From the NCBI GenBank assembly GCA_050084985.1, contig JBITNC010000001.1, positions 159,712,001 to 159,776,000 on the forward strand: a stretch of DNA of 64,000 nt. Direction: 5' to 3'. Both the position numbers and the translations under genes were made by a program. Positions 24,918 to 37,069 of this stretch are shown piece after piece. Origin of the DNA: Nageia nagi. Lineage: Eukaryota; Pinophyta. Position 1 is the stretch's first letter, and each line of letters opens with the position of its first letter. The notes below the pieces were generated by a model that searched no databases, had not been told where the DNA came from, and saw only the letters and a program-made list of their open reading frames with translations.

Positions 24918-26655
24918 TTGTATTCCTTTAGAATTGCACTTTGAGTTGGGGTAATACTATTATTCTTTTATTTCTTCATTCTTTTCACAAATTCTTTCTA
25001 TTCCAAATTCTATTTCCTTTAACAATAAATCTAAACCTTTTAAAAGCCTTTAATATGAAAAGTTTCGAGTATTACTAATAGCCAACTATTGTTTATATAA
25101 TCTAGCTATTGTATGTGCAAGTATTTGTCTTAGATATTTTGCTTGTAAATTTCCTATAAAAGTGTCTAGGAGTTATGTAAATACAAAGTGTCCAAGAGTT
25201 GTGTAAATACAAAGTGTTTGAGAGTTTTGTAAATTCAAAGTGTCTAGAAGTTATGTAAATTCAAAGTGTTAGAGAGTTATGTAAATTCAAAGTGTCCAGT
25301 AGTTGTGTAAATACAAAGTGTTTGAGAGTTGTGTAAATACAAAGTGTTCAGGAGTTGTGTAAATACAAAGTGTCCAAGAGTTGTGCAAATACAAAGTGTT
25401 CAAGAGTTATTGTAAATACAAGTACAAGATATTTAACAAAGCCCATTGATTTTGAGTGATGATGTCACAATTTTTGGTTAAAATCAATAATCCCTACAAC
25501 AAGTAATGGTGGGTGATGATTCATGAAGATATCAAACAAAGCTTATTAATTTTAATGGATGATGTCATAATTTTTGGCTAAAATTAGCACGTCTTGAAAG
25601 AGCTAGATCATCAATAAAGCTTGAAGAAAGGAAATAGAACTTGTCAGAGTGAGGTAAGAGTAATGGGTAAGAAGTAACACTTGGGTCCACTTGATCTTAG
25701 GTGTTTGACCCTTGAGGCCCTATTAATGTGTTGACTCCAACTCATTTCCACATAACAATGGTAGTTTCTTCTCGAACCAAGTTGATATATTGATCACAAA
25801 ACCTTATTACTCTATTCATTCACATCTATAGTATGGATCATACCAAATCATAACTATCAAGTTGTAGACAAGTACTTAATCAACTACAATACCATCTTCA
25901 ATCAACTACAAGGCCAAAGAAGGAGCAACCAAATACATGTCAAAAGGATTATAGTTCTATGGACATGACTATTTAAAAATTGTAAATTCTTAGCTAGTCA
26001 TACTATTGGTACTAATTTATTGTGTAATCTAACATAATTGTAGTATTTATTATGAATAGTTTTACTTAGATTGCTTCATTTAAGATGAGTAATTATGTAT
26101 ATTAATGAAATTCAATGACCCAAATGGGGATCAAAATGTATAAATGGTAAACTATTATAAGTAAAAGGGGTCAAACATTTTAGCTAATTTACCTAGATTT
26201 GTAAGATACTTTCACATATGATAATACAAATAGATAATGCTTTGCCCTCTTGCAACAAGTGGTTGTTTATTGCTTTTGTCAATATTATGTGTGAGACATT
26301 TTCTTAAAGTTATGGCTGTGTATTATGACTGTAAGACCCCAAGGGTAAGATAGTTTTTTTTTTTTGATCCTAGCTATGGATTACTACCTATGCTATAATT
26401 CTTGGGTTGTACATTTTTGTTTTAAGTTTTACTTCAATTTGCTTATCTTTTCCTTGTGACTCTTTACCTTCTTATCTCTTTCCTATTATTTTAAACCTTC
26501 ATAATAGATATGAATTGACCTATAATTTAGAGATTGAGTAGAAAACAAACATGAATGCATCCCTACCACCTTATGCTCACTCAAGGGACCTACCGTTGTG
26601 GGCAATGGAGAACTCAATCAGACCAAACCCTTTGAAGTTACACTATACCAATCAA
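24918..26655 (+). repeat. 5' LTR of gypsy B
   Basis: It begins TTGTATTCCTTTAGAATTGC and ends ...ACTATACCAATCAAT. It aligns with 37070-38925 over its whole length. Besides the 26-base array it holds a two-fold repeat of about 100 bases (about 25434-25600) in which 'gatgatgtcacaatttttgg' recurs as 'gatgatgtcataatttttgg', a TGATGTCA-like box of the kind bound by plant bZIP factors (inference). Confidence 0.85.
25161..25421 (+). repeat. 26-base tandem array, 10 units, 5' LTR of B
   Basis: Exactly ten units of 26 bases with consensus agtgt(c/t)(c/t)(a/g)gagtt(g/a)tgtaaatacaa, starting every 26 bases from 25161. The last unit (25395) carries one extra base. Confidence 0.95.
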
Positions 26656-26794
26656 TAGTATAAATTTCATTTTTTGCACACCTAATGGGACATAAACTAA
26701 ATTACATATTTAGCAGGCATAGATAGGCTAGATATTTATGTTTAGTGGGCTATTAATTAGATCCTTAAAATATTATAAGGTTCTTTTAGCCTTA

Positions 26795-26805
26795 TTGGTG
26801 ACTCT
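26795..26805 (+). other. Primer-binding-like site of gypsy B
   Basis: TTGGTGACTCT is identical to that of element A and resembles the arginine-tRNA site TGGCGACTC of Tat/Ogre elements after a C-to-T change. It lies about 140 bases after the inferred LTR end instead of next to it. Confidence 0.45.
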
Positions 26806-27041
26806 ACTATCAACCAATGAACTTTTGAACCTTGGCACCTCTTGAATGCAAACTTACTAGAAGTAGTGCCAAAAATTCCATTAGATAGCTTGGATTCCAA
26901 GAACTATTAGTTCCTCATAAGAGGTCTAGGTGAAATAATTCTTGAGTTATATCCCTAGTAGTTCCATTAAGGGTAATTCCACTATCAGTCATATTTGATT
27001 CAACCTCAAAGAATCCTTCACCTACTACTCATACTCCAAGC

Positions 27042-28330
27042 ATGGCTTAGCCAATAGACTTTCCTGCTTGGAATAATGGTCATTCTTTAGTTGTTGCTAC
27101 TAACTCTCCTACTATACCTCAAGCAGCATTCAACATTTTACCAAAATATGATGGGTCTAGAAAGACACCATATGAAAATTATCAAGATGTATCCTTGTTG
27201 GCTTCAAGCTTTGATATCACTAATGAAACCATGATGACTAGGTTATTATCACACTCTTTCAAAGGTAGAGCAACTGAATGGTTTAGAACTCTCACCCTCC
27301 AACCTATAAATTCATGGGGAGAGCTATTTCAAGATCTAATTATAAGATTTATTATAGATGGTGATGATAGTACATTCCTTAACTTAATAACATGTATCAA
27401 AAGACATCCTCATGAGTCCATTGATGATTTTATATCAAATTTGAGAGAACATCAAAATCTATCCTAGTAAGGATTAGACCAACAAATGCATAAGCTCTGG
27501 TGTACTATAAGAAGGCATTTCTCTTGGATCTTAATATGCTAATTATTATGTCAAGAGATACCTTCCTAGATGTTTACTAGACAACAAAAAATTTTGAGCA
27601 TAATTTGGTATCCTTTGAAAAGATGCAACCTAAAACCATTTTGCCTTTATTTCCTAATTTACCTTCTAAACATGTTCCATAAATTTCTCATCTTGTATTT
27701 TTAGCCTTACCACCTCCTCCCAAACCTATTATCCAAAATCAAGTACTAGCATTACCTTCTCCTACATCTACTAGTGCTATTAATTATGCTAAATCTCAAG
27801 AAGAGGAAAGAATAAGTTAGTTAGAGGTAACTATCAGGAACCTTACCAATAATCTCACTTTACAAAAATGTAGAATCAAGGTTTTAATTATAGAAGATAT
27901 GATAACCAGTACCAACCCAAATTCCAACCCAAGGTGAACAAACCAGAATAATCAAACATCCCTTAAATAATTGAAAATGTTGTTATGACAAGTTCTACAG
28001 AAAGTGTTGCTTCAGGCATTACAGAATGGTGTTCACCATGTTCAGCTCCTCATTTTCCAAATTCATATGCAATTTATCAACATTAGTGTTTGGGATTACA
28101 TTCTAATAAAATGGTGGAACTTGCATCAGATCCTATTGTTGATTTTATAATGGTAAATTTTTGGCTTCCAAGATATGTTAGAGAACAAGCCAATTATGTT
28201 CAAATTAGAACTACTTCTTCAATGGTTCCACAACAACCCTAAATCACTCAATAAGATCAAGCATTTATTCTTGTACAACCTGAACCTAAGAAAGCTAAAG
28301 ATTCTTCATCCTAGCCTAAAAATTAACAAT
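27042..28330 (+). pseudogene. Gag of gypsy B (decayed)
   Basis: The frame opens with Met-Ala-stop-Pro-Ile-Asp-Phe (ATG 27042), the same start as element A, where the stop stands for Gln. It then encodes PAWNNGHSLVV, PKYDGSRKTPYENYQDVSLL and the gag core (27195-27467) with SHSFKGRATEWFRTLT, FQDLIIRF and IKRHPHESIDDF. Past two adjacent stops it continues with FEHNLVSFEKMQPKTILPLF (about 27595-27650), a proline-rich piece, and a distal Trp-Cys-Ser-Pro-Cys motif near 28030. The product would assemble the particle. Confidence 0.75.
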
Positions 28331-28399
28331 ATTAATTGACAAAAAATCTAGGTAATGTTTCCTAGCACTTGAGCAATGTTTCTCAAAATCTAGGTACTA

Positions 28400-29250
28400 A
28401 TGTCCTAATTGAAACAAGCCCCATTGCAGCCAAAAAAGAAGTCCTAGATAAGGAGAGACCTAGTTCATTGAGGTATCCTTTTATTATTGATTATCATAAA
28501 GAAAAGGCCACTCAATAATTCAAAACACACCAATAAGCAAAATCAAGTAAGTTTATTCCATATGCTCCATACAATATTATGGAAGAACTAAAGAAACTCC
28601 TTCTAAGATCACTATGTTTGATGCATTAAAGATACTAGGTCAATTACATCTTTTGCAAGAAGCTTTAAAATTAAAGAATAATAAAAAGAGGGTAAATGAA
28701 GGAAATCCTATCTTTGTAATATCTAATGATGTTCCTTTTGCTGCAATAGGTATAAGAAGACCTTCACCATTCTATCTATCCCTAAGATTAGAAGGTTGGG
28801 TTGTAAAGAACTGTATGATATATACCAAAGTTGCAATAAATGTGATCCCTAAAGCTATTGCAAATGAAATTAAACTATATATTACAATATGTATTGATGG
28901 TGTCATATAGTTAGATTCTTCCTCTATAGATGTTGTTGGTAGTGTTAAAGGAGTCCCAATAACTTTGAATGCATTCTCTGATATTTGTGTTATTCAAGAT
29001 AACTTTGAATGCATTCTCTGATGTTTGGAATATGTCTTTCTAGAGAATTAATTGCTAGATTGAGAGGGTACTTAGCTTTAGACTATACTCATCTGCTACT
29101 TCCCTTCCAAGACAAACAAGTAAAAATTTTGAATGAGGGCATCAAAAGTGTTCATCTTAAGAAGATCATAAATAAAACTATTTAAATAGTCCTTAGCTTA
29201 TGAAAATATTTGAAAGGGACACACTTATAGAATCACTACAAAAAACTAAA
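28400..29250 (+). pseudogene. Linker and aspartic protease of gypsy B (decayed)
   Basis: The linker FIIDYHKEKATQ and FIPYAPYNIMEELK lead into an open 98-codon stretch (28614-28910) with NDVPFAAIGIRRPSPFYLSL and VAINVIPKAIANEIKLYI. Past a stop it continues with LDSSSIDVVGSVKGVPITLN and, after a short local duplication of 'gataactttgaatgcattctctgat' (28958-29022), RGYLALDYTHLLLPF. This matches the pepsin-like protease of plant Tat elements. The catalytic Asp-Ser/Thr-Gly is not intact. Confidence 0.7.
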
Positions 29251-29279
29251 ATTCTTTCAGCAAATGATTTAAATTATCA

Positions 29280-29830
29280 GGTTACAGATGCTGACATGGG
29301 TAATTATTATTTATATGAAGATACTCAACCAATCTTAGTCATAGTTGAAAAAGAACATGAGATATGGATAATGTAATTTGATGGATCTAGATGTAAGCAT
29401 GGATATGGAGCTAGGGTTGTATTCAAATCTCTAAAGGGACATATGAAAATATTCTCCTTCACATTCACATGGATTTGTACAAATAATGCTATTGAATATG
29501 AAACCCTTTATGTAGGGTTATCTATAGCAATTAGTATATGCATTAGATGTCTAATTATCCATGGTGATTCAAAACTAATCATAAAGTAAGTTAGAAACTA
29601 GATTAGTGCAAAACATCATTATCTAAAGACCTATAGAAATAGAGTTTGGGATTTATTGGAGTCATTATTGGCTATAAATTTTATATTTATTCTTAGAAGG
29701 TATAACCAAATAGCTGATGCACTTGCAAAAAGATGGGTATGATATAATCATGCTCATTATAAAAGAGAAGCTCTTGGAGTCAAAGTTCAATGTAGGCCTT
29801 TAGTTACTAATGTTGCAAATTTTTGGTAAG
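29280..29830 (+). pseudogene. Additional RNase H of gypsy B, between protease and RT
   Basis: The translation runs IWIMxFDGSRCKHGYGARVV, NNAIEYETL, LIIHGDSKLI and RRYNQIADALAKRW. All four RNase HI acidic positions (Asp, Glu, Asp, Asp) are present. The sequence then continues with YKREALGVKVQCRPL, matched in element A. Stops at glutamine-like positions break it. This type of RNase H resembles the cellular or 'archaeal' form that Tat elements acquired as a second RNase H. It is separate from the RNase H following the reverse transcriptase at about 31080-31330. Confidence 0.8.
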
Positions 29831-30149
29831 TATTTAACTTCGATGAGCATATTATGAACTTATTTTTGGATAAAGTAGTGACTCATACTTTTGGTATTCA
29901 AGAATTACTTGATTATTTTTAAGAATTAGATGTTATTCAAATTTAAAATAATGTTATACCAAAAGGATTACTCTCTTTTGAAAGACTGTTTGATTTATAA
30001 GATGTCTAAAAGGTTAAATATTTGGTCATCCAAAAGGAGAATTATGTTGAGCTAGAGATAGAACCAATAAATATATAAAGGTTGGTTTAGAGTGTTCTAA
30101 TGAAGAGAAAGCTATTATGTATCAAATTTATCATGAGTTTTTCAAAGTA

Positions 30150-31340
30150 ATTGCTTGGAATTATGATGATCTTAAGACATATGATAAGAGTGTCATCCAA
30201 AACATAATTGAGCTTGAACCAAATGTCATACCACATAAACAAAAATAGAGGAAGCAATGAAATAGAAATTGATCAAGCTACTTAATTAAAAAATTATTTA
30301 TTCTATCAAGCATTCTTCTTGGGTTGTAAATTTAATTCTTATTAGAAAGAAAAGTGGTGAAATCAAACTCTGTGTTGATTTTAGAAATCTGAATCAAGTA
30401 TCTCTTAAAGATAATTATCCTCTCCCACCTATGGAATAGATCTTGTAGACAATAATTCAAGCTTGCTATTTTTCAATCATTGATGTTTACTTAGGATTTA
30501 ACTAGATTTGGGTGAAAGATGAAGATCAATACAAAAATGCATTTACAACCAAATGGGAGATATTTACTTTTCAAAGAATACCTTTTGGTATTTCTAATGC
30601 GGGAGCTACTTTTCAAAGGGCCATAAATCATGCATTTAGTGAACTAATAAATAAAATTATATTGGTCTATCTTGATGATATGATAGTATTCTCTAAAAAT
30701 AGAAAGAATCATCTAGAACATCTTAGATAAGTTTTTGAAAAATGCACAAAATTTGGCATTTCAATTAACCCAAAAAAATTAGTTTTTATGGTTAACCAAG
30801 GAAAATTACTTGGCCACATTATCTCAAAGTAAGGATTAGCAATGGATCCAGGTAGATTGAAAGCTATTAAAGCATTGCCACTCCCTTCCAACAAAAAACC
30901 TTACAATCATTCCTTGATCAGATCAATTTTGTTAGAAAATTCATTAATAATTTTTTAAAAATTGTATTTCCAATCACTTTAATGCTAAAGAAAGGTGCTA
31001 TATTCTCTTAGTTAAGTAAAGTAGAACTAGCCTTTAAATAAATTAAAAGGGCTATAACCTATGTTTAAAAATCTTGATATGTCAAAATATTTTACCATGT
31101 ACACATATGAAGTAGATAGGAGCATTGCTGCAATTCTAGCATAGAAAGATGATAATAAAGAAGAACATTTGATTATTTTTCATATCCAAACACTACATCA
31201 AAACCAACAAAGGTACTCATTTATTAAAAAGTAAGTGTTTTCTATAATGAAAGGACTGAAAAATTTCAAGCATTATGTCTCCCATAATAGAATCCTTGTA
31301 TTTACTATCCATCCAGATGTAAGAAATTATGTTAACAAGG
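30150..31340 (+). pseudogene. Reverse transcriptase and RT-linked RNase H of gypsy B
   Basis: Reverse transcriptase: SSWVVNLILIRKKSGEIKLC, VDFRNLNQVSLKDNYPLPP, then an open 72-codon piece (30512-30730) with TTKWEIFTFQRIPFGISNAG, ATFQRAINHAF and the intact active site LVYLDDMIVFSK. It continues past a stop at a Gln position with FEKCTKFGISINPKK and GKLLGHIIS. The linked RNase H begins about 31080 (KYFTMYTYEVDRSIAAIL) and shows degraded text to about 31330. It would copy the genomic RNA and remove the RNA strand. Frameshifts and stops prevent expression. Confidence 0.85.
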
Positions 31341-31559
31341 TGACCTAGGTGAAGGAAAGGTTGGTTAGATTACTAAAATAATGGAATATGATATAGAAAT
31401 TAAGCCAACCAAGCTAATTTTAGTCAATTCTCTCTATAAAAATATAGCTAAAGCTTCACATATGATCACTATTCTAGAGGATGAATAACAACTCAATGAA
31501 GAAACGAGTTGGATTAAATAAATTATTTTTTATTTTTAAAATGGTAAGTGTCCTAAAGC

Positions 31560-32772
31560 TCTAGATAGATTTCAAAGGAGAAGATTCAATTTGCATGCCT
31601 TTTAGTTTATCATGATAGATGAATATCTATATAGAAATTTTTTTGATCAAACCCTATTAAGATGTGTGACTTATGATGAGTCCTAAAGAATATTACATGA
31701 GTTTCATTATGGATTCTTTGGTAGGCATTCGAGTGGGCCAACTACAGTAGCAAAAGTATTACAAGCTAGATATTAGTGGCCAACCATATTTCAAGATTCA
31801 TTCAAGATTACCTGATAGTGTGATAAATGTAGCAGATTCATATGAAAGAGAAGATAAGCTACCATACCTCTAAAACATATGGTAGTTGAGGAACCTTTTC
31901 CATAATGGGGTATGGACTTCATTGGTGTTATAAACTCAAATTCCTCAGTTGGCCACAAGTTCATCTTAACTACAACTAATTACTTCACCAAATGGTCAAA
32001 AGCTATGCCATGTAAAAATGCAAATTAAGAAGAAGTGATAGATATGACCAAAAGGATAATCACTCACTTTGGCATGCCATAAATTATTATCTCAAATAAT
32101 GGCTTGATATTTATTGGAGGTAACTTGTCAAACTTTCTTGCTAAATATAGAATATACTAGCTATTCTCATCAAATTATTACCCTCAAGGTAATGGGTTAG
32201 CTAAATCAACTAATAAAAATTTAACCCAGATCATCAAAAGAAAAATTGAAGGAAATCCTAGACAATGGCACACACAATTGGACCTTTCATTATGGGTAGA
32301 TAGAATTTGCATTAAATCAACAATCAAAACATCCTCATATGCATTGGTGTATGGTAAAAGACCTATGTTGCCAATACACATTGAGTTACCAACATTGAGA
32401 TTCTTGCAAGAAGTGGAGGATCATGACTTTGAGCCACTACAATCTAGGTATAGTCAACTCTTGAAATTAGAAGAGGATCAGAACAAAGCATATGAATCAT
32501 TTTAGCATTATTAACACATTATTAAGAAATAGTTTGATAAGAAAAAGTCTTCCTAGGTAAAGTTTGGACTAGGTGACATTGTCCTCAAATGGGATGAGGA
32601 AAAAGTAAATCTTGGAAGACACCAAAAATGTGATTCTTTATGGAGTGAGCCTTATATCATCACTCAAACCATGGAAAGTAATGCATTCAAATTACAAGAC
32701 ATCATTGGGTCCTAAGAATTACCTATTCCCATTAACAGGATCTATTTGAAACATTATCGGATGGTAAGGTGA
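31560..32772 (+). pseudogene. Integrase of gypsy B, active site lost
   Basis: A zinc-binding end (HEFHYGFFGRHSSGPTT, CDKCSRF) is followed by the core: GMDFIGVINS, then IISNNGLIF where the family has Ser-Asp-Asn-Gly, and GNGLAKSTNKN where the catalytic Glu is expected instead of Lys. Two of the three catalytic acids are thus replaced (Asp to Asn, Glu to Lys), each explained by G-to-A changes. The C-terminal part includes an open stretch (32278-32505) with TSSYALVYGKRPMLPIHIEL and ends GSXELPIPINRIYLKHY near 32770. Confidence 0.8.
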
Positions 32773-33227
32773 TCTTGTGACACCTACCAGATATTGTATA
32801 AAAAAAAGAGAAAAAAAGTAGGTAGCTGTTAATGCCTAGCATTAATTCTGCATCATCTAGAGTTAATGTCATTACACTACTCAGCTGTTAGATATATAAG
32901 GTAGCATTTAAGGAAATATTTTCTCAAATATATCAAACCATCGCATAGGTACCCTAAGTTAAATCTAGCATGCTTCAAACTGAATCATCCATCTTGTACT
33001 AGCCTAATCTGGATAGTGCATAGATCTTGACATCCCTAAACATTAATTATCATTAATAGAAGACTCACAAACCTTGGATGACTAAAACATTCCGCATATC
33101 ATTTAGCTCAACACTTAGCCATTTTTGAGCATACCAATTTTTAAAGTTTTTAGAGTTTACAAATTATAGAGTTGAGTAGAGTAAGGAGATAGTTACAGGA
33201 TATTGCATAGTGTTATTATAGTCTTAA

Positions 33228-36200
33228 ATGCAAACTAGAGGTTCTAAAAAGAGCATTAACACCATGACAACTTCCCAATATTCATCAACATCTAAAATAA
33301 AGTAGGTGGATACTGACTTGATAGTAATGCATGAAGAATATCTTGAAAATGCTCTAGGAGTGAACTGGAATGAGATGGGGGTAATGAATCACATTGATAC
33401 AATCATATCCTTCTACAACACATGACACCTGATGTTGTTGGAAAAGAGAAATCATTGGTACACTCAAAAAGAGATGTAATGATCAACCAAGGCTTGGCTT
33501 ATTATGTGCCCTATGAATCATTCATGTGCCCTAATTTTTTGTATTTGATAGCACATAAGCATAGCTAGTAAGGCTACCAGATATGAATGTTCAAGTACCA
33601 AAAGGAGGGAGATGAGTTGGAGCCAAAATTTAAAGTAATACTGGACTACTCCCCTAACTCTATTCTCCAAGCATTTGCTATCCCAACTGACTAGACCTTC
33701 CATGTGAAAAAATAAATCAATTTAAAAAGAGAGAAGAATGACATCTATGATAATAAACATGAGAAGATAAAATGGATTGATGAGAAATACTAGGGAAACA
33801 CTACAACATGAATCTGGCCAAGCTATGAGGTATCCCTATTTGAAAAGAAGAAGGATAGAGAAGTGTTGCAAGCATTGGTAATTATTTTGGAAAAGAAAAC
33901 CCAGATTGAATCAGATGAAGCCATGGTATGTATGGATTATAATATCACAGAGGCTCACATCTACTATGATTTCCTAGCTTTAATTGCTAATGAAATAAAG
34001 AGATGTTAGTTTAAAATTGAAAAATTAGACTTCAAACATTCTTCATATATTTGGTGGCTCTTGGCCCATCAAAATCTTGATAAGCTTATATAGGTAGGGT
34101 TTCCAATTCAGCCAATGAATCCTAATGTCAAATCAGTACCTATTGACTTGATAGTGCCAATTTTGAGTAAGTTGCATGGATTATACTATGATTTTATTAA
34201 TAGATTCTATGTAATGATAGTGCAAATTTTGATTGGAAGACTCCCCAGCAAACTGCACAAAAGTGCAATGCGAGAGCTACAACGAGGAAACAAAGTTGGT
34301 GATTGGTATTTTCTCAAAGATGGCACCGTGATTATGAGATATGTATTTTTTGAAAATCCTTTTTTCTTACCTAAATACATAACCCCTCAACTATATTCCA
34401 TAGAAATGGGAAGGCAAATTTATGCCATAGAGACCAAGTATGGGTCTAAGGGTAGTTTTAAATCTATTATAGATATACCAGCTTCTACTAAAAATTTCTC
34501 TCTTTTAGAAGTAGGTTGTAAAGATAGCATAACATAATTCCTTTTATAGAATTTCAAATTAGATATGATGAAAGTTCCATGGATGTATGACCCTTTAAGG
34601 GAAATGACGAAAATAATTAGGTCAAATAAAAAATGCCTAGCATTTACCCATGAGTATAGGCATCATGTGGAATACTTTGTAAATAAAACTTAGAAAGAAG
34701 CAGAAATGTACCATAAATAGAAACTTACACCCCTAAATAAGGCTTGGATGATCCTTGAGGGGATAAAGGAATATAGGAACTAGGAAAGTAAATGGTAAGA
34801 TTTTACCCTCAACATAGAAGTCCTTAACTAGTTAATAAGTTTTTGATGAGGCCTTGATAAAATATATTATTTCACAAAATTTAGATTTGAGTATACAACA
34901 AAGATTCATCACATTAAGGGGGAATTATTTGATAAATTTAAATATGATAGGTTTTGAGATGCTGAATATACCAAGGATCCTTTGCCAAAATTGGCCCAAC
35001 CTCTTCCTCCTAATTTTTAAGGAAGATTAGTTAAAAGAATGAGGTAGGTAGAAGAACAACCATCGAACTCAATAGAGCATGCAAAGAAGGGAGAATAGAA
35101 TCCCTCAAATACTGATACCACTTCCTAGGAGTCTTCTCCAAAAAAGAGAAGAAGAATTCAAACTCTTGCTCAAAAATAAGAAACCCTAGAGAAGAAGGAA
35201 AAACTAGTAAAGAAGCTCTACTCCACTCAGCCAAGATCATAAAGGACTGCACCTCCATGTTTAAAAAACATAGAAGAGACTTTAGGAGTTGTGAAAAAAG
35301 AGGTAGGAATTTTTGATACAAAGGAAATACAAGAACCTCAAAACACAAATATTGGTGCTCAATAAGAAGTCCTAGAATAATACGAAGTCCCAAAAAATAA
35401 AGAAACCTTGAAAAAAGAATGCATGTAAGTTCAACAAGGTGGGGGGAATGTACTTGAAGCTAGTAGATTTGCAGTAGCTAAACCCAAAGGTAGACTGGGA
35501 GATGATGGTGATGATAATGAATCTAAGAGGAAAAGAGACACCAACCTAATGGATAAAGATGATGATGATGATAAGGTCATGGAAGAAGTAGAAAAAGAAA
35601 CAAAAATTCAAGATTCTACACCTCCAAAGCAGTTAGAACCTACACAATAGGTCATCACATCTACCTCATGTGTAATTACTCCACCCCACTCGTTAATTCC
35701 TATAGCCTCTTAAGAGGAGATTAAATCTATTTTTTCTACACAAATTATAGAGCCCATTGATTGAGCAACTTTTGTTAATAAGCCTCTTATGCTCCTTGAG
35801 TAATAGTCGAGAATTTTGAGTAAAGTAATAGAGATAGGATACATTAAGATAGTGTAGATGCCTTTCAAAGAAGGATAACTGGATACTATTCCAATGGTAA
35901 TAATTAATGTAAGTATGCAGAGTGCTTCGGTAATTAACCAGTCTAGATTCTTTGTAAATACTTCAATGGAAATCGGTAAAAGTCTTCAAGCAATGGAGAC
36001 TAAAATGGAGAAATTAAATAAAAAAATATATCAATATAAGAAAGACTACTCCCTTAAAGATAAAATAGTGGCCAGGTTGTAGAATAAAAATAAATATTTG
36101 ATTACAAAGCTTGATAAGCAGAAGTCAAAATTTGAGAAGAGCTTGACAATAATAAAGGTTGAGTTAGATGGTGCAAATCAAATAATACAAGATCTTAAAG

Positions 36201-37060
36201 CTTAGGTTGCAGTCATAGATGCTCAAAAGGTAAAGCAAGTTGGGCCAAGCTACAAACTATCATAGCAACTAACAAAGTATTATCTGATGATAATTCAAAA
36301 TTATTGTTGCTCATAAAAGGCTTCAAAAAGTTCTTAGTAGAGCAAGTTGAAGATATAATATTAACATTATTACACTTGCATCTGTTAAAGGAACAAGCAC
36401 TATAAGTAATTAAGCAGTTCAAAACATAGATCACCCTCCATCGATTAGCTCTAGATATACTAAGGTCAATTTTAGATAAAATGCAGAGCTGGTTAAGAGT
36501 CTAATTGAGAAAGATATAGTGACCATTACTCCCAAACCAATACAATTATAGTTGAGAAGGATCCAAGATATATGTGAACTCCAAAATTTGGTGTTTAACA
36601 TGGACATTAGTAATCACCAATTCACAATAAAGCTAGGATTCATTAATAAATTCTTTAATTCTTTGATTAAGATGAAAGCTCTCAAATTATGGAAACAATA
36701 GAATGTACATGGTAGCCAATACCATTCAATTCCTTGGGTAATCCTTTTTAAGAAGCAACTATCAAATTTATAATAAATAAATGACCTCACTCAAGAGGTA
36801 ATCATAAGGTTCCTAAATGTTGGGAGCCTAAAAAATGTTCTAATAGGATTTAGAGTAGATACTATAAAGATTCAAGCATCCTTTGTCCTATCACAAATTG
36901 ACTATAAAGATCTTAAGGATTTAAATAAGAATATGCACCCATTCCTCCCAACAGAGCTAATTCCACTACCTAAAACTCCTATGAAATCTACATTTGAATA
37001 GGCTATTAGAAGCAATAAGTAGTGGATCCTATTCTCTAGTAGGTAGAGACCCTAAGAGCC
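33228..37060 (+). pseudogene. Third ORF of gypsy B, unknown function, with coiled coil
   Basis: A decayed sense-strand coding region of about 1,270 codons lies between integrase and the 3' LTR. It starts near ATG 33228 (MQTRGSKKSINTMTTSQYSS) and can be followed through frameshifts to PLPKTPMKSTFE near 36990. An open core of 140 codons (34115-34537) contains LSKLHGLYYDFINRFYVMIV and PSKLHKSAMRELQRGNKVGD. Further on are a basic cluster (KKRRRIQTLAQK, about 35135), a mixed-charge stretch with ESKRKRD and DKDDDDDKVMEEVEKE (about 35520-35600), and a coiled-coil-like heptad region (about 35960-36200). I recognise no family. No signal peptide or membrane segment is obvious, so I do not call it an envelope gene. 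Continuous coding sense despite decay argues it was once a protein. Confidence 0.6.
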
Positions 37061-37069
37061 ACTAGAAGA

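Noticed and set aside
25161-25421. CRISPR-like array in the gypsy B LTR
   Set aside because: The 26-base units are directly adjacent with no spacers and lie in both LTRs; it is a simple tandem repeat.
33228-37060. Envelope-like gene after integrase in gypsy B
   Set aside because: The position fits an envelope gene, but I see no signal peptide or membrane-spanning segment; the text is hydrophilic with a coiled coil.
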